Assembly (NCBI RefSeq): GCF_900102885.1
Contig: NZ_FNGE01000001.1
Span: 248,001-312,000 of the forward strand
DNA: 64,000 nucleotides
Direction of reading: 5' to 3'
From: Paracoccus chinensis
GTDB lineage: Bacteria; Pseudomonadota; Alphaproteobacteria; Rhodobacterales; Rhodobacteraceae
This document shows, piece by piece, positions 45,437 through 55,117 of the stretch. The notes beneath the pieces are model-generated. The model searched no databases and was not told the origin of the DNA. It saw nothing but the letters and a program-made list of their open reading frames with translations. The translations under genes were made by a program, and so were the position numbers. Every line of letters starts with the position of its first letter. Position 1 is the stretch's first letter.

Positions 45437-45592
45437 TCAGATGTCCGACAGGAAGAGCCGCTTGAACACGAAGGCACAGGCGGCGACGCCGATCACAGCC
45501 AGCAGCATGTGACCTGTGCTGAAGGCCCAGATCGTCAGGGCGAAGACGATCGCCGTCACGGCGTAGCGCAGGATCAGGGGCCAGTCGCTCAT
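45437..45592 (-). CDS. Small 51-residue membrane protein at the end of the ruv operon
   Basis: A short protein ([17 protein letters not shown]... to ...KRLFLSDI) with two hydrophobic segments, about residues 5-24 and 27-43. Its ATG overlaps the stop of the thioesterase gene by four bases (ATGA), exactly like other junctions in this operon. That overlap is the main reason to accept so short a frame. No family is recognised. Confidence 0.65.
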   Translation of the reverse strand: MSDWPLILRYAVTAIVFALTIWAFSTGHMLLAVIGVAACAFVFKRLFLSDI

Positions 45593-46005
45593 GGCTCGAC
45601 CGGAACCATCGTGCCCAGCAGGGTGGCGACGTGCTTGCGACCCTTGTCGCCCTCGGCAAAGACGTCCGAAGCCACGGCGACGATGCGGCGGCCGGGGCGG
45701 ATCACCCTTCCCTCAGCCACGAGGCGGTCACCCACGGCGGGCGACAGTAGGTTGATCTTCATCTCGACGGTGACGACCTCGGCCCCCTCGGGCATGACCG
45801 ACAGCGCCGCGTAGCCCGCTGCGGAATCGCCGATGGCGAAGGCCAGCGCGGCATGGGCGAAGCCCTGCTGCTGCAGCACATGATCCGCGATGGGGGCGGC
45901 GATGCGGGTGCGGCCCTCGGCGGCCTCTTCCAGTTCCGCCCCCAGCGTCTGCATCATCGTCTGCCGGGCAAAGCTGCCCCGCAGTCGGCTTTCCACGTCA
46001 ATCAT
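45589..46005 (-). CDS. PaaI-type hotdog-fold thioesterase
   Basis: A 138-residue hotdog-fold protein. The helix segment [24 protein letters not shown] and the strands [31 protein letters not shown] match PaaI-like acyl-CoA thioesterases. The substrate is unknown. Its start overlaps ruvB by eight bases and its stop overlaps the following small membrane protein gene, so it is translationally linked to the ruv operon. Confidence 0.85.
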   Translation of the reverse strand: MIDVESRLRGSFARQTMMQTLGAELEEAAEGRTRIAAPIADHVLQQQGFAHAALAFAIGDSAAGYAALSVMPEGAEVVTVEMKINLLSPAVGDRLVAEGRVIRPGRRIVAVASDVFAEGDKGRKHVATLLGTMVPVEP

Positions 46006-47023
46006 CGAACAATCCTGCCTGCGCGGCCTTGGGCATGTCCATCCCCAGATGCCGCCATCCCAAATGCCCCAGCATCCGGCCACGCGGCGTGCGCAGGATC
46101 AAGCCCTGTTGCAGCAGATAAGGCTCGATCACCTCCTCGATGGCGTCGCGGCTTTCCGACAGCGCGGCGGACAGCGTTTCCACCCCGACCGGCCCGCCGC
46201 CGTAATGCTCGGCCATGAGCGTCAGGTATCGCCGGTCGGCCGAGTCCAGCCCGAGGTCGTCCACCCCCAGCCGCGTCAGCGCCATGTCGGCCAGCTCGCG
46301 CGTCAGCCGCCCGTCGCCTTCCACCAGCGCGAAGTCCACGACCCGGCGCAGAAGCCGCCCCGCGATCCGGGGGGTGCCGCGCGCACGGCGGGCGATCTCC
46401 TGCGTGCCGTCGGGCTCGGCCTTGATCCCCATCAGCCGGGCGCCGCGGGCGACGATCAGGTCAAGCTCATCGACCGTATAGAACTGCAGCCGCGTCGGGA
46501 TGCCGAAGCGGTCGCGCAGCGGCGTCGTCAGCAGGCCGAGACGGGTCGTCGCGCCCACCAGCGTGAAGGGCTGAAGCTCGATGCGGACGGTGCGGGCGGC
46601 GGGCCCCTCGCCGATCACGAGGTCCAGTTCGAAATCCTCCATCGCCGGGTAAAGGACTTCCTCGACCGCCGGGTTCATCCGGTGGATCTCGTCAATGAAG
46701 AGGACGTCACGCGCCTCGAGGTTCGTCAGGATCGCAGCAAGGTCCCCTGCCCGCGCCAGCACCGGCCCCGAGGTCATCTTGAAGTTCACGCCCAGTTCCC
46801 GCGCCATGATCTGCGCGAGCGTTGTTTTCCCCAGCCCCGGAGGCCCGTGGAACAGCGTGTGGTCCATCGCCTGTCCCCGCATCCGGGCGCTGTCGATGAA
46901 CACGCGCAGGTTGGCGCGCGCCTCGGCCTGGCCGATAAACTCTTCCAACTTCTGGGGGCGCAGGGCGCGGTCCTCAGCCTCGCCCTCCATCCGCTCACCG
47001 CGCAGGGTCGGGTCGGGCGTCAT
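45998..47023 (-). CDS. ruvB: Holliday junction branch migration helicase RuvB
   Basis: A 341-residue AAA+ motor that drives branch migration with RuvA. Walker A GPPGLGKT is at 60-67, Walker B is [10 protein letters not shown], then [18 protein letters not shown] (sensor 1 and arginine finger region), and a C-terminal winged helix with [13 protein letters not shown] and RTPRGRML. Its ATG overlaps the htpX stop by four bases. Confidence 0.96.
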   Translation of the reverse strand: MTPDPTLRGERMEGEAEDRALRPQKLEEFIGQAEARANLRVFIDSARMRGQAMDHTLFHGPPGLGKTTLAQIMARELGVNFKMTSGPVLARAGDLAAILTNLEARDVLFIDEIHRMNPAVEEVLYPAMEDFELDLVIGEGPAARTVRIELQPFTLVGATTRLGLLTTPLRDRFGIPTRLQFYTVDELDLIVARGARLMGIKAEPDGTQEIARRARGTPRIAGRLLRRVVDFALVEGDGRLTRELADMALTRLGVDDLGLDSADRRYLTLMAEHYGGGPVGVETLSAALSESRDAIEEVIEPYLLQQGLILRTPRGRMLGHLGWRHLGMDMPKAAQAGLFDD

Positions 47024-47907
47024 CCGCGGCGCACCGGCGGGACGGAGCTACGGGCGAAGGACGGGGCGGCGGGCGCCACCTGCATCCGCGCCAGCAGGTC
47101 GATCCGCTCCTGCGTCGAGGGATGGGTCGAGAACAGCTGATCCATCCGCAGCGCTCCCAGCGGGTTGATGATGAACATGGACGCCGAGGCCGGGTTGCGT
47201 TCGGCCGGGATGTTGACCGTGCGCCCCGCCGCATTGGCGATCTTCGCCAGCGCCGAGGCCAGCGCCATCGGGTTGCCGCAGATTTCTGCCCCCGAGCGGT
47301 CCGACACATATTCCCGCGACCGCGAGATCGCCATCTGCACCAGCATCGCGGCCAGCGGCGCGAGGATCATGGCAAGGATGCCGCCCAGCGCCCCTCCCGG
47401 GCGGCCCCGGTCGCCCGTGAACAGCATGAGGTTGCCCAGCATCGCGATGGCCCCCGCCATGGCAGCGGTTACGGTCATGACCAGCGTGTCGCGATGCCTG
47501 ATATGGGCCAGCTCATGCGCGATCACGCCCGCCAGTTCGTCGCGCGTCAGGATGCGCAGCAGCCCCTGCGTCACCGCCACGGCCGAGTTCTCGGGGTTGC
47601 GCCCGGTGGCGAAGGCATTGGGCTGCTCGGTCGCCAGCACGTAGACTCTGGGCATCGGCAGGCCCGCGCGGTCGGCAAGCTGCCGCACCATCCGCACGAG
47701 ATCAGGGGCCTCGGCCTCGGTCACCGGCATCGCGCCATGCTGGCGCAGCACCGCCTTGTCGCTGTTCCACCAGGCCCAAAGGTTACCCACGCCCGCGACG
47801 ACCAGTGCAAGCACCGCGCCGCCCTGCCCGCCGATCAGCCAGCCCATCCCCATCAGCAGCGCCGTCATCGCCGCCATGAGGATAAAGGTGCGCATGTTCC
47901 CGTGCAT
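47020..47907 (-). CDS. htpX: Membrane zinc metalloprotease HtpX
   Basis: A 295-residue inner-membrane M48 protease that removes damaged membrane proteins. Hydrophobic segments lie at about 7-42, with further ones at about 145-195, and the zinc motif [10 protein letters not shown] places ligands at His131 and His135 with Glu132. [12 protein letters not shown] is typical of the family. Two candidate starts exist, MHGNMRTF and MRTF four codons later; neither has a strong ribosome site. It is inserted between ruvA and ruvB with a four-base overlap into ruvB. Confidence 0.93.
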   Translation of the reverse strand: MHGNMRTFILMAAMTALLMGMGWLIGGQGGAVLALVVAGVGNLWAWWNSDKAVLRQHGAMPVTEAEAPDLVRMVRQLADRAGLPMPRVYVLATEQPNAFATGRNPENSAVAVTQGLLRILTRDELAGVIAHELAHIRHRDTLVMTVTAAMAGAIAMLGNLMLFTGDRGRPGGALGGILAMILAPLAAMLVQMAISRSREYVSDRSGAEICGNPMALASALAKIANAAGRTVNIPAERNPASASMFIINPLGALRMDQLFSTHPSTQERIDLLARMQVAPAAPSFARSSVPPVRRG

Positions 47908-47920
47908 CGCCCGAACCCTC

Positions 47921-48607
47921 TTATTCCTTGGGCGCCAGAGACTTGAGCGCCGCGCGGATCAACGCGGCCGTGCCGGCGTCAGGTTCCCTGGTAGAAGCCT
48001 CGGCCACCGCCATCGCCGCCTCGGACGGGCCATAACCCAGGTTCGTCAGCGCCGAGAGCGCATCGGCCGAAGCCGCCGCAGAACCGGCACCCCTGACAGG
48101 CACAGGCTTCGGGGCGGCAGCGGGCGTGCCGGGCTCGATGCCCGGCTCGTCCGCATCCAGCACCGCACCCGCGTCCACCGTCAGCGCGCCGCCCATGGCG
48201 ATGATCCCCGGCGCCTTGTCCTTCAGTTCCAGCACCACACGCTGCGCGAGCTTCGGCCCCACGCCCGGCGCGCGGCGCACGGCCGCCCAGTCGCCCAGCG
48301 CGATGGCGCGGCCCAGGCCCTCGGGCCCCAAGGTGCCCAGAATTGCCAAAGAAGCCTTGGCCCCGATCCCCTGCACCGAGGTCAGCAGCCGGTGCCATTC
48401 CTTTTCCAGCAGCGTCGGAAAGCCGAAAAGCTGCAGAAGATCCTCGCGCACCAGAAGGTCGGTATAAAGCGCGGCGGCCTGACCCACAGGGGGCAGGCTC
48501 GCGGCCGTGCGCTCGCTCACATGGACGATGTAGCCGACGCCGCGGACGTCGATCAGGACGTGGTCGGCTGCGCGGTGCAGGATCAGCCCGGCAATGCGTC
48601 CGATCAT
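47921..48607 (-). CDS. ruvA: Holliday junction branch migration complex subunit RuvA
   Basis: A 228-residue junction-binding protein. Domain I begins MIGRIAGLI with [12 protein letters not shown]; domain II helix-hairpin-helix motifs are seen as [13 protein letters not shown] and [16 protein letters not shown]; the C-terminal UBA-like domain has [17 protein letters not shown]. The linker is Pro/Gly/Ala-rich and longer than in E. coli. It overlaps ruvC by four bases. Confidence 0.95.
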   Translation of the reverse strand: MIGRIAGLILHRAADHVLIDVRGVGYIVHVSERTAASLPPVGQAAALYTDLLVREDLLQLFGFPTLLEKEWHRLLTSVQGIGAKASLAILGTLGPEGLGRAIALGDWAAVRRAPGVGPKLAQRVVLELKDKAPGIIAMGGALTVDAGAVLDADEPGIEPGTPAAAPKPVPVRGAGSAAASADALSALTNLGYGPSEAAMAVAEASTREPDAGTAALIRAALKSLAPKE

Positions 48608-49098
48608 GCGACGACCTTGATGCGCAGGCTGCGGCTCTGCAGGTGGCGCGCGTGGCAGATGGCGATGGCCAGCGCATCCGCCGCATCCGGACCGGCAAGC
48701 TCCACCCCCGGCAACTGGAAGCGGACCATGTGCTCGACCTGCTGCTTCTGGGCGTGGCCCACGCCGACAATCGCCTTCTTCACGGCGTTGGGCGCGTATT
48801 CCCCGACGGCGATCCCCGCCTGCGCGGGCGCCAGCAGTGCGACCCCGCGCGCCTGCCCCAGCTTCAGCGTGCCGACCGCGTCCTTGTTGACGAAGGTCTG
48901 CTCCACCGCCGCCGCATCGGGCGCATGCGCGGCGATCACCGCCACCAGCCCCCGGTGCAGGTCACACAGCCGCGCGGCAAGGCTGTCGCTGTCGGACCGG
49001 ATGATCCCGTTCGCCACGTGCCGCAGGCGCGAGCCATCCGCGACAATGATCCCCCAGCCCATGTTCACAAGACCGGGGTCGATGCCCAGAACCTTCAT
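48604..49098 (-). CDS. ruvC: Crossover junction endodeoxyribonuclease RuvC
   Basis: A 164-residue Holliday junction resolvase with the RNase H fold. Acidic catalytic residues are visible in [11 protein letters not shown] (Asp7), VEQTFVNKD and [13 protein letters not shown]. Length is normal. It heads the ruvC-ruvA-htpX-ruvB-thioesterase-small protein operon. A sequence close to an alphaproteobacterial SOS box lies 35 bases upstream of the start. Confidence 0.95.
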   Translation of the reverse strand: MKVLGIDPGLVNMGWGIIVADGSRLRHVANGIIRSDSDSLAARLCDLHRGLVAVIAAHAPDAAAVEQTFVNKDAVGTLKLGQARGVALLAPAQAGIAVGEYAPNAVKKAIVGVGHAQKQQVEHMVRFQLPGVELAGPDAADALAIAICHARHLQSRSLRIKVVA

Positions 49099-49132
49099 GC
49101 CCGCCCCTTCGGCCCTGTTTTCCCAAGGGCTA

Positions 49133-49147
49133 GCACGAAGCGCGAAC
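49133..49147 (-). promoter_or_regulatory. SOS-box-like site upstream of ruvC
   Basis: On the minus strand the site reads GTTC, seven bases, GTGC. The alphaproteobacterial LexA box is GTTC-N7-GTTC, so seven of eight key bases match. Position (35-49 bases before the ruvC ATG) and gene function fit. Repression by LexA is inference. Confidence 0.4.
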
Positions 49148-49175
49148 ATCGCAAAGCCGGTTTCGTCAATCGCTT

Positions 49176-49203
49176 GACACCCGGCGGCCCACTTGGGACA
49201 CCC
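49176..49203 (+). promoter_or_regulatory. Direct GACACCC repeats upstream of the Mrp operon
   Basis: Two GACACCC copies have starts 21 bases apart, two helical turns, ending 19 bases before the mrpA start. The first overlaps a TTGACA element that could be a -35; no good -10 follows at 17 bases. Candidate activator or repressor site. Confidence 0.3.
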
Positions 49204-49222
49204 TCTCAAATCTGAGGAGCCC

Positions 49223-52051
49223 ATGTCCCCAGCCCTGATCGCCGTCCTTCCGTTCCTGGGTGCCCTGCTGCCCGGCCTCATGGTCCGCTCGGGCCGCAGT
49301 CCCGCCGCCATCGCCTGCGCGGCCATCACTGCCGTCGCGCTTCTGGGATTGCTTCTGCACATCCCGACCGTGCTGGCGGGCGAGGTCGTCACGACGCGCC
49401 TGCCTTGGATGCCCCAGATCGGGCTGAACGCGGATTTCATGCTGGACGGGCTGGGGCTGCTCTTCGGCATCCTGATCCTGGGGATCGGGCTGCTGATCAT
49501 CCTCTACGCAAGGTTCTACCTGTCCGAACAGGACGCGGCGGGTCCCTTCTTCACCTACCTGATGCTGTTCCAGGGCGCGATGACGGGCATCGTGCTGTCG
49601 GACAACATCCTCATGATGCTGGTCTTCTGGGAACTGACGTCGCTGTCGTCCTTTCTGCTGATCGGCTTCTGGAAGCACCTGCCCGAGGGGAGGCAGGGCG
49701 CGCGCATGGCGCTGACCGTGACCGCGCTGGGCGGACTTGCCATGATCGCGGGCTGCCTGATGCTGGGGCAGGTCGCGGGATCGTACCGCCTGTCCGAGAT
49801 CATCGCCCAGCGCGAGGCGATCCAGGGCTCGGACCTTTACCTGCCGGCGCTGCTTCTGATCCTGCTGGGGGCCTTCACCAAGTCGGCGCAGTTCCCTTTC
49901 CATTTCTGGCTGCCGCGGGCGATGGCCGCGCCAACTCCGGTCAGCGCCTACCTGCATTCGGCCACGATGGTGAAGGCGGGGATCTTCCTGATGGCGCGGC
50001 TGTGGCCCGCGCTGTCGGGCACGCCCGAATGGTTCGGGATCGTCGCCACCGCTGGTCTTGTCACCATGCTGGTCGGCGCGGTGATCGCGCTGTTTCAGGA
50101 CGACCTCAAGGGACTGCTGGCCTATTCCACGGTCAGCCACCTGGGGCTGATCACCATGCTGCTGGGCTTCGGCACCGAGGCCGCCGCCACCGCCGCCATG
50201 TTCCACATCACGGCCCATGCCAGCTTCAAGGCGGCGCTGTTCATGGGCGCGGGCATCATCGACCACGGGACGCATACCCGGTCGATCCGCCAGCTTGGGG
50301 GCCTCAGGTCCCTGATGCCGCTGACCTTCAGCCTGATCCTGGTCGCCTCGCTGTCGATGGCGGGCATCCCGCCCTTCAACGGCTTCCTGTCCAAGGAGAT
50401 GATGCTGGAACAGGCCGCGGCCCAGGCCGGTCAGGGCATGAGCTGGGCCATCGGCGCGCTGGCGACCCTGGCCGCACTGGCCTCGGTCGCCTATTCGCTG
50501 CGGCTGGTGGCGCATGTCTTCCTGGGACCGGCGCGCGACGACTATCCGCACGCGCCCCATGACCCAGGCCCCGGCCTCTGGGCAGGACCGGCGCTGCTGG
50601 TGGGGCTGGTCGTGGTCACGGGGCTGTTCCCGAACGCGACGCTGGGCTGGCTGGTCGCCGCTGCGGGCAGCGCCGTCACGCAGACCCCGCAGCACCCCCA
50701 TTTCACGCTGTGGCACGGCATCACCCCGGCGCTGGCGATGTCGGCGCTGGCCATCGGGGGCGGCGTCCTGCTGCTGCGGCGCTGGCACCGGGCGGACAGG
50801 CTGCGTCACCGCCTGCCCCGCCCCGACGCCAAGCGGGTCTTCGACGCGGTCGAGCGCGCCGTCGCCCGCATCTCGCGCGGCTTCACCGACAGCTTCACCA
50901 ACGGGTCCATGTCGCGGGCGCTGGCGCTGCTGATGCTGTCCTGCGTCATCTGCGGCTTCGCGGCCTGGCACACGGGCCTCGCCCGCCCGGACCTGAGGCC
51001 CATGCTGCCGGTCACCCCCGTCGCCCTGATGGGCTGGGTGCTGATGCTGGTGGCGACCGGCACCATGGTCGCCCTGCACCGCCGCCGCATCCTGGCGCTG
51101 GTTCTGGTCGGCATCGTCGGGCTGATCGTGTCCTGCACCTTTGTCTATTTCTCGGCCCCCGACCTGGCCCTGACCCAGATCACGGTCGAGGTCGTCACGG
51201 TCATCCTGATGCTGCTGGCGCTGAACTTCCTGCCCAAGCGCACCGTGCTGGACACCAGCAACGTCAAGCGCGGCGCGGACGCCTTTGTCGCGGCGCTGGC
51301 GGGACTGGGCGTCGGCATCCTCGCCTATGCCATCCTGCGGCGCGACTTCGCCTTCCCCTCGATCTCGGGCTACATGGTCGAGAACAGCTACAAGCTGGGC
51401 GGGGGCGACAACGTCGTCAACGTGATCCTTGTCGATTTCCGCGGCTTCGACACCTATGGCGAAATCACCGTGCTGGGCATCGCGGGCCTTGCGATCTTCG
51501 CCATGACCCAGGCGCTGCTGGGAGGCCGCGCCTCGGCCCGGCTGCGGGGCTGGATCAGCGAGATGCGCCGCGCGGGCGACCGCCACCCGCTGATGCTGGT
51601 GGTGGCGACGCGGGTGCTGATGCCCCTGTCGCTGGTCGTGGGCCTTTACATCTTCCTGCGCGGGCACAACGCGCCGGGCGGCGGCTTCATCGCAGGCCTT
51701 GTCGTGTCGGTGGCGCTTGTCATGCAGTACATGGCCTCGGGCTATGCCTGGGCCATGGCCCGGCAGAACATTCCCTATCACGCGCTGATCGGACTGGGCG
51801 TGCTGGCGGCGGGCATCACCGGCGCGGGCGCCTGGTTCGCGGGCATGCCCTTCCTGACCTCGGCCTATGGCTATGTCCACCTGTGGGGCGTCGATCCGGT
51901 CGAATGGGCCACCGCCATGGGCTTCGACACCGGCGTCTTCCTGGCCGTGGTGGGCGCGGTGATGCTGGCGCTGAACTCGCTGTCGCGCATCGCCCGCGCG
52001 GCCGGGCAGGAAACCGCCCCTTCCGACACCCCGCAGAAAGGGAGGCGCTGA
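49223..52051 (+). CDS. mrpA: Mrp/Pha cation:proton antiporter subunit A fused to subunit B
   Basis: A 942-residue membrane protein, the largest subunit of the multisubunit Na+ or K+/H+ antiporter. The N-terminal ~480 residues resemble respiratory complex I NuoL with [17 protein letters not shown] (conserved Glu) and [19 protein letters not shown] (Lys). The middle region is the MrpA-specific extension. From about residue 790 the MrpB domain follows ([34 protein letters not shown]), so this is the fused PhaAB form and no separate mrpB exists. ATG follows GAGGAG. Confidence 0.94.
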   Translation: MSPALIAVLPFLGALLPGLMVRSGRSPAAIACAAITAVALLGLLLHIPTVLAGEVVTTRLPWMPQIGLNADFMLDGLGLLFGILILGIGLLIILYARFYLSEQDAAGPFFTYLMLFQGAMTGIVLSDNILMMLVFWELTSLSSFLLIGFWKHLPEGRQGARMALTVTALGGLAMIAGCLMLGQVAGSYRLSEIIAQREAIQGSDLYLPALLLILLGAFTKSAQFPFHFWLPRAMAAPTPVSAYLHSATMVKAGIFLMARLWPALSGTPEWFGIVATAGLVTMLVGAVIALFQDDLKGLLAYSTVSHLGLITMLLGFGTEAAATAAMFHITAHASFKAALFMGAGIIDHGTHTRSIRQLGGLRSLMPLTFSLILVASLSMAGIPPFNGFLSKEMMLEQAAAQAGQGMSWAIGALATLAALASVAYSLRLVAHVFLGPARDDYPHAPHDPGPGLWAGPALLVGLVVVTGLFPNATLGWLVAAAGSAVTQTPQHPHFTLWHGITPALAMSALAIGGGVLLLRRWHRADRLRHRLPRPDAKRVFDAVERAVARISRGFTDSFTNGSMSRALALLMLSCVICGFAAWHTGLARPDLRPMLPVTPVALMGWVLMLVATGTMVALHRRRILALVLVGIVGLIVSCTFVYFSAPDLALTQITVEVVTVILMLLALNFLPKRTVLDTSNVKRGADAFVAALAGLGVGILAYAILRRDFAFPSISGYMVENSYKLGGGDNVVNVILVDFRGFDTYGEITVLGIAGLAIFAMTQALLGGRASARLRGWISEMRRAGDRHPLMLVVATRVLMPLSLVVGLYIFLRGHNAPGGGFIAGLVVSVALVMQYMASGYAWAMARQNIPYHALIGLGVLAAGITGAGAWFAGMPFLTSAYGYVHLWGVDPVEWATAMGFDTGVFLAVVGAVMLALNSLSRIARAAGQETAPSDTPQKGRR

Positions 52052-52052
52052 G

Positions 52053-52400
52053 ATGGAGTTCCTGCTGGCCTCGGCCATCGGCTGCCTGACTGCCGCCGGA
52101 GTCTACCTGACGCTGCGCAAGCGCAGCTTCGCCGTTGTCCTCGGCATGACGATGCTGAGCTATGCGACCAACCTGTTCCTGTTCGCCACCGGGCGGCTGG
52201 TGATCGACCGCCCGCCGATCCTGAGCGAGGCGGCGCAGGGCTATACCGATCCCCTGCCGCAGGCGCTGGTGCTGACGGCCATCGTGATCTCCTTCGGGAT
52301 GACGGCCCTGGTGGTGATGATGGCGCTGGGGGCATTCGTCGAAGGCGGCGACGACCGCATCGACCTGCCCCGCCGCGACCGCAGGGGGCCGCGCGCATGA
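52053..52400 (+). CDS. mrpC: Mrp antiporter subunit C
   Basis: A 115-residue NuoK-like subunit with three membrane helices. VYLTLRKRSFAVVLGMTMLSYATNLFLFA and DPLPQALVLTAIVISFGMTAL are family hallmarks. The C-terminus is charged (RIDLPRRDRRGPRA). It begins one base after the fused A/B stop and overlaps mrpD by four bases. Confidence 0.94.
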   Translation: MEFLLASAIGCLTAAGVYLTLRKRSFAVVLGMTMLSYATNLFLFATGRLVIDRPPILSEAAQGYTDPLPQALVLTAIVISFGMTALVVMMALGAFVEGGDDRIDLPRRDRRGPRA

Positions 52401-53950
52401 ACCACTGGCTTGTCGTCCCGGTGGTCCTGCCCGCCTTCGTGGGTCCGCTGATCGTTCTGGGAATGCGGCGCGACCTGCTGCTGCAGCGGGTGTTCAGCAC
52501 CGCCGCCACCGCCGCGCAGCTTGCGCTGGCCGTCTGGCTGATGGTCCAGGCGCTGGGCGGCGAGGTGCAGGTCTATCGATTGGGCAACTGGGCCGCCCCC
52601 TTCGGCATCGTGCTGATGCTAGACCGGCTGGCCGCGCTGATGCTGGTTCTGGCCGCGCTGGTCGGGCTGGCCGTCCAGCTTTACGCCATAGGGTCCGGCT
52701 GGGACCGCCGGGGCTGGCACTTCCACGCGCTGTGGCAGTTCCAGCTGATGGGGATCAACGGCGCCTTCCTGACCGGCGACGCCTTCAACCTGTTCGTCTT
52801 CTTCGAGATCCTGCTGATCGCCAGCTACGGGCTGATGATCCATTCGGGCGGAGAGCTGCGGCTGCGCGCGGGCGTGCAGTATGTCATCTACAACCTCGCC
52901 GGGTCGTCGCTGTTCCTGGCCGCTCTGGGGACGATCTATTCCGCGACCGGCACGCTGAACATGGCGGACCTCGCGCTGCGCGTGGCGCAGATGCCCGCAA
53001 GCGACACGGCGATCCTGCGGGTAGGCGCGGTGCTGCTGATGCTGGTCTTCGCGATCAAGGCCGCGCTGGTTCCGCTGCATTTCTGGCTGCCCTCGACCTA
53101 TGCGCGCGCACCCGGGCCGGTGGCCGCGCTGTTTGCCATCATGACCAAGGTCGGCATCTACGGGATCATCCGCTTCTTCACGCTGGTCTTCCCCGCCGAC
53201 AGCGTGATCGAGCGTTTCGCCGCCGATATCCTGCTGCCTGCAGCCCTTGTCACGCTGATCGTGGGACAGTTGGGCGTTCTGGGCTCGCGCCACCTCGGGC
53301 GGATGGCGGCCTTTGCCGCGCTGGGCTCGGTCGGCACGCTGATGATCGCGGTCGCGCAATTCCGCCTGCCGGGGCTGACGGCGGGGATCTGGTACCTGGT
53401 CCACTCGACGCTGGCCACCGCCGCGCTGTTCCTGGCCGTGGACCTGATCGCCACGCGCAGGCAGGGCGGCAGCCAGTGGCTGCGGGTCGCGCCCCCCATC
53501 GCGCAGGCGGGGATCGTGGCGGCGCTGTTCTTCGCGGCGGCCATCGGCATCGCGGGGCTGCCGCCCCTGTCGGGCTTCCTGGGCAAGCTCGCGGTCTTGC
53601 AGTCGGTGCGCGACGCCGAAGGGGTGGCGGTGATCTGGGCGATCATCCTGATCACCTCGCTGCTGGCCATCGCCGGGCTGACGCGGGCCGGCTCGCTGGT
53701 CTTCTGGAAGGCCCATGCCGCGCAGGACGCCCCTCCCCCGCAGGCCGAGCCGGACGAGCCCCCCCATGACGCCACGCCGGTTTCGGCGCCGCTTGCGCTG
53801 ACCGCCACAGCGGCGCTGGTCGCGGGGATGGTGCTGCTGACCGCCTTTGCCGGGCCGGTGATGCGCTATGCCGACGCGACCGCGCGCCAGTTGATCGACC
53901 CCGAGCCCTATATCGAGGCCGTGCTGCGCAACCAGGAGGGCGTGAAATGA
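52397..53950 (+). CDS. mrpD: Mrp antiporter subunit D
   Basis: A 517-residue NuoM/NuoN-like antiporter subunit with about 14 membrane helices. The conserved acidic residue lies in FNLFVFFEILLIASYGL, and lysines in AIKAALVPLHFWLPSTYARA and AIMTKVGIYGIIR. The loop near residues 435-460 is unusually Pro/Glu/Asp-rich (PPPQAEPDEPPHDATP). It overlaps mrpC and mrpE by four bases each. Confidence 0.95.
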   Translation: MNHWLVVPVVLPAFVGPLIVLGMRRDLLLQRVFSTAATAAQLALAVWLMVQALGGEVQVYRLGNWAAPFGIVLMLDRLAALMLVLAALVGLAVQLYAIGSGWDRRGWHFHALWQFQLMGINGAFLTGDAFNLFVFFEILLIASYGLMIHSGGELRLRAGVQYVIYNLAGSSLFLAALGTIYSATGTLNMADLALRVAQMPASDTAILRVGAVLLMLVFAIKAALVPLHFWLPSTYARAPGPVAALFAIMTKVGIYGIIRFFTLVFPADSVIERFAADILLPAALVTLIVGQLGVLGSRHLGRMAAFAALGSVGTLMIAVAQFRLPGLTAGIWYLVHSTLATAALFLAVDLIATRRQGGSQWLRVAPPIAQAGIVAALFFAAAIGIAGLPPLSGFLGKLAVLQSVRDAEGVAVIWAIILITSLLAIAGLTRAGSLVFWKAHAAQDAPPPQAEPDEPPHDATPVSAPLALTATAALVAGMVLLTAFAGPVMRYADATARQLIDPEPYIEAVLRNQEGVK

Positions 53951-54438
53951 TCCGCCGCCTTCTGCCCCACCCTGCCCTGTCACTGGCCGTCGCGCTGATC
54001 TGGCTGCTGCTGGTCAACCGCTTCGCCTGGGGATCGCTGGTCTTCGCCCTGGCGCTGGGGCTGGTGATCCCGATCGTGACCGAGCCCTACTGGCCCGGCC
54101 GCGCCCGCCTGCGCAGCCCCCTGCGCATCCTTGGTTACCTGGGCATCGTCATTCATGACATCGTCAAGGCCAACATCGACGTGGCCCGTATCGTGCTGTT
54201 CATGCCCAAGGCCGATCTGCGTCCCTGCTGGCTGGTCGTCCCGCTGGAACTGACCGCGCCCGAGGCTGTCGCCGCCCTGATGGGCACCATCACCCTGACC
54301 CCCGGCACCGTCAGCTGCGACCTGGCCGAGGACGGGTCCGCCCTGCTGGTCCACGCGCTGCACTGCCCCGACCCGGCCGCCACGGTGGACGAGATCAAGA
54401 CCCGCTACGAGGCCCGCCTGAAGGAGATCTTCCGATGA
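53947..54438 (+). CDS. mrpE: Mrp antiporter subunit E
   Basis: A 163-residue subunit with two or three N-terminal helices (LLPHPALSLAVALIWLLLVN) and a soluble C-terminal domain. IVIHDIVKANIDVARIVL and TLTPGTVSCDLAEDGSALLVHAL are characteristic of the family. Overlapped by four bases at both ends. Confidence 0.94.
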   Translation: MIRRLLPHPALSLAVALIWLLLVNRFAWGSLVFALALGLVIPIVTEPYWPGRARLRSPLRILGYLGIVIHDIVKANIDVARIVLFMPKADLRPCWLVVPLELTAPEAVAALMGTITLTPGTVSCDLAEDGSALLVHALHCPDPAATVDEIKTRYEARLKEIFR

Positions 54439-54710
54439 GCATCCTGGACGCCGCCCTGTGGTTCGCCTTCGGCTGCTTCGCGCTGGCGCAGCTTCTGTGC
54501 CTTTACCGCGTCGTCCGGGCCCCGGGCTTCAGCGACCGGGTGCTGGCGCTGGACACCATGACCATCAACATGATCGCGCTGATCACGCTGTTCGGCATCC
54601 AGCGCGGCTCGGGCTTCTACTTCGAGGCGACGATGCTCTTCGCCATGGTGGGCTTCGTGTCCACCGTCGCCTTCGCCAAGTTCGTCCTGCGCGGGGACAT
54701 CATCGAATGA
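54435..54710 (+). CDS. mrpF: Mrp antiporter subunit F
   Basis: A 91-residue protein with three membrane helices. LYRVVRAPGFSDRVLALDTM and VGFVSTVAFAKFVLRGDIIE match the MrpF family. Start and stop both lie in four-base ATGA overlaps with mrpE and mrpG. Confidence 0.94.
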   Translation: MSILDAALWFAFGCFALAQLLCLYRVVRAPGFSDRVLALDTMTINMIALITLFGIQRGSGFYFEATMLFAMVGFVSTVAFAKFVLRGDIIE

Positions 54711-55111
54711 TGGCGCTGGCGGACATCCTGATCGCGGCGCTCCTGGTGGCGGGCGGGGTCTTCGGGCTCGTCGGCGCCTGGGGCCTGGTGCGGCTGCCCG
54801 ACATGATGACGCGCCTGCACGGGCCGACCAAGGCGGCGACGCTGGGGGTGGGCTCGGTCCTGATCGCCTCGATGGCCTTCTTCTGGGTCCACCATGACCA
54901 TCTCAGCTGGCACGAGCTGCTGATCGGCCTGTTCCTGTTTCTGACCGCGCCGATCACCGGGCTGTATATCGGCAAGGCGCACATGCATCTGTCCTGGAAG
55001 CCCGAGGAACTGCCGCAGCCCCCTTCGGGCGCCGAATGGGCGACCTGGGGCAAGGGCGCCGAGACGAGCCCCATCGTCACCGTCCCGGACGATGCCCCGG
55101 GCCGCGAGTGA
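54707..55111 (+). CDS. mrpG: Mrp antiporter subunit G
   Basis: A 134-residue subunit with three membrane helices: GVFGLVGAWGLVRLPDMMTRLHGPTKAATLGVGS (given here in family order, split by short loops), then LLIGLFLFLTAPITGLYIGKA. Two adjacent ATG codons start the frame; the first overlaps the mrpF stop. The C-terminal tail (WATWGKGAETSPIV) is hydrophilic. It ends the operon six bases from the convergent xerC stop. Confidence 0.93.
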   Translation: MMALADILIAALLVAGGVFGLVGAWGLVRLPDMMTRLHGPTKAATLGVGSVLIASMAFFWVHHDHLSWHELLIGLFLFLTAPITGLYIGKAHMHLSWKPEELPQPPSGAEWATWGKGAETSPIVTVPDDAPGRE

Positions 55112-55117
55112 AGGCCC

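Noticed and set aside
49166-52078. Long minus-strand open frame opposite mrpA
   Set aside because: Rich in Asp/Gln/Arg/His/Gly with no motif; the plus strand encodes a clear MrpA-MrpB fusion.
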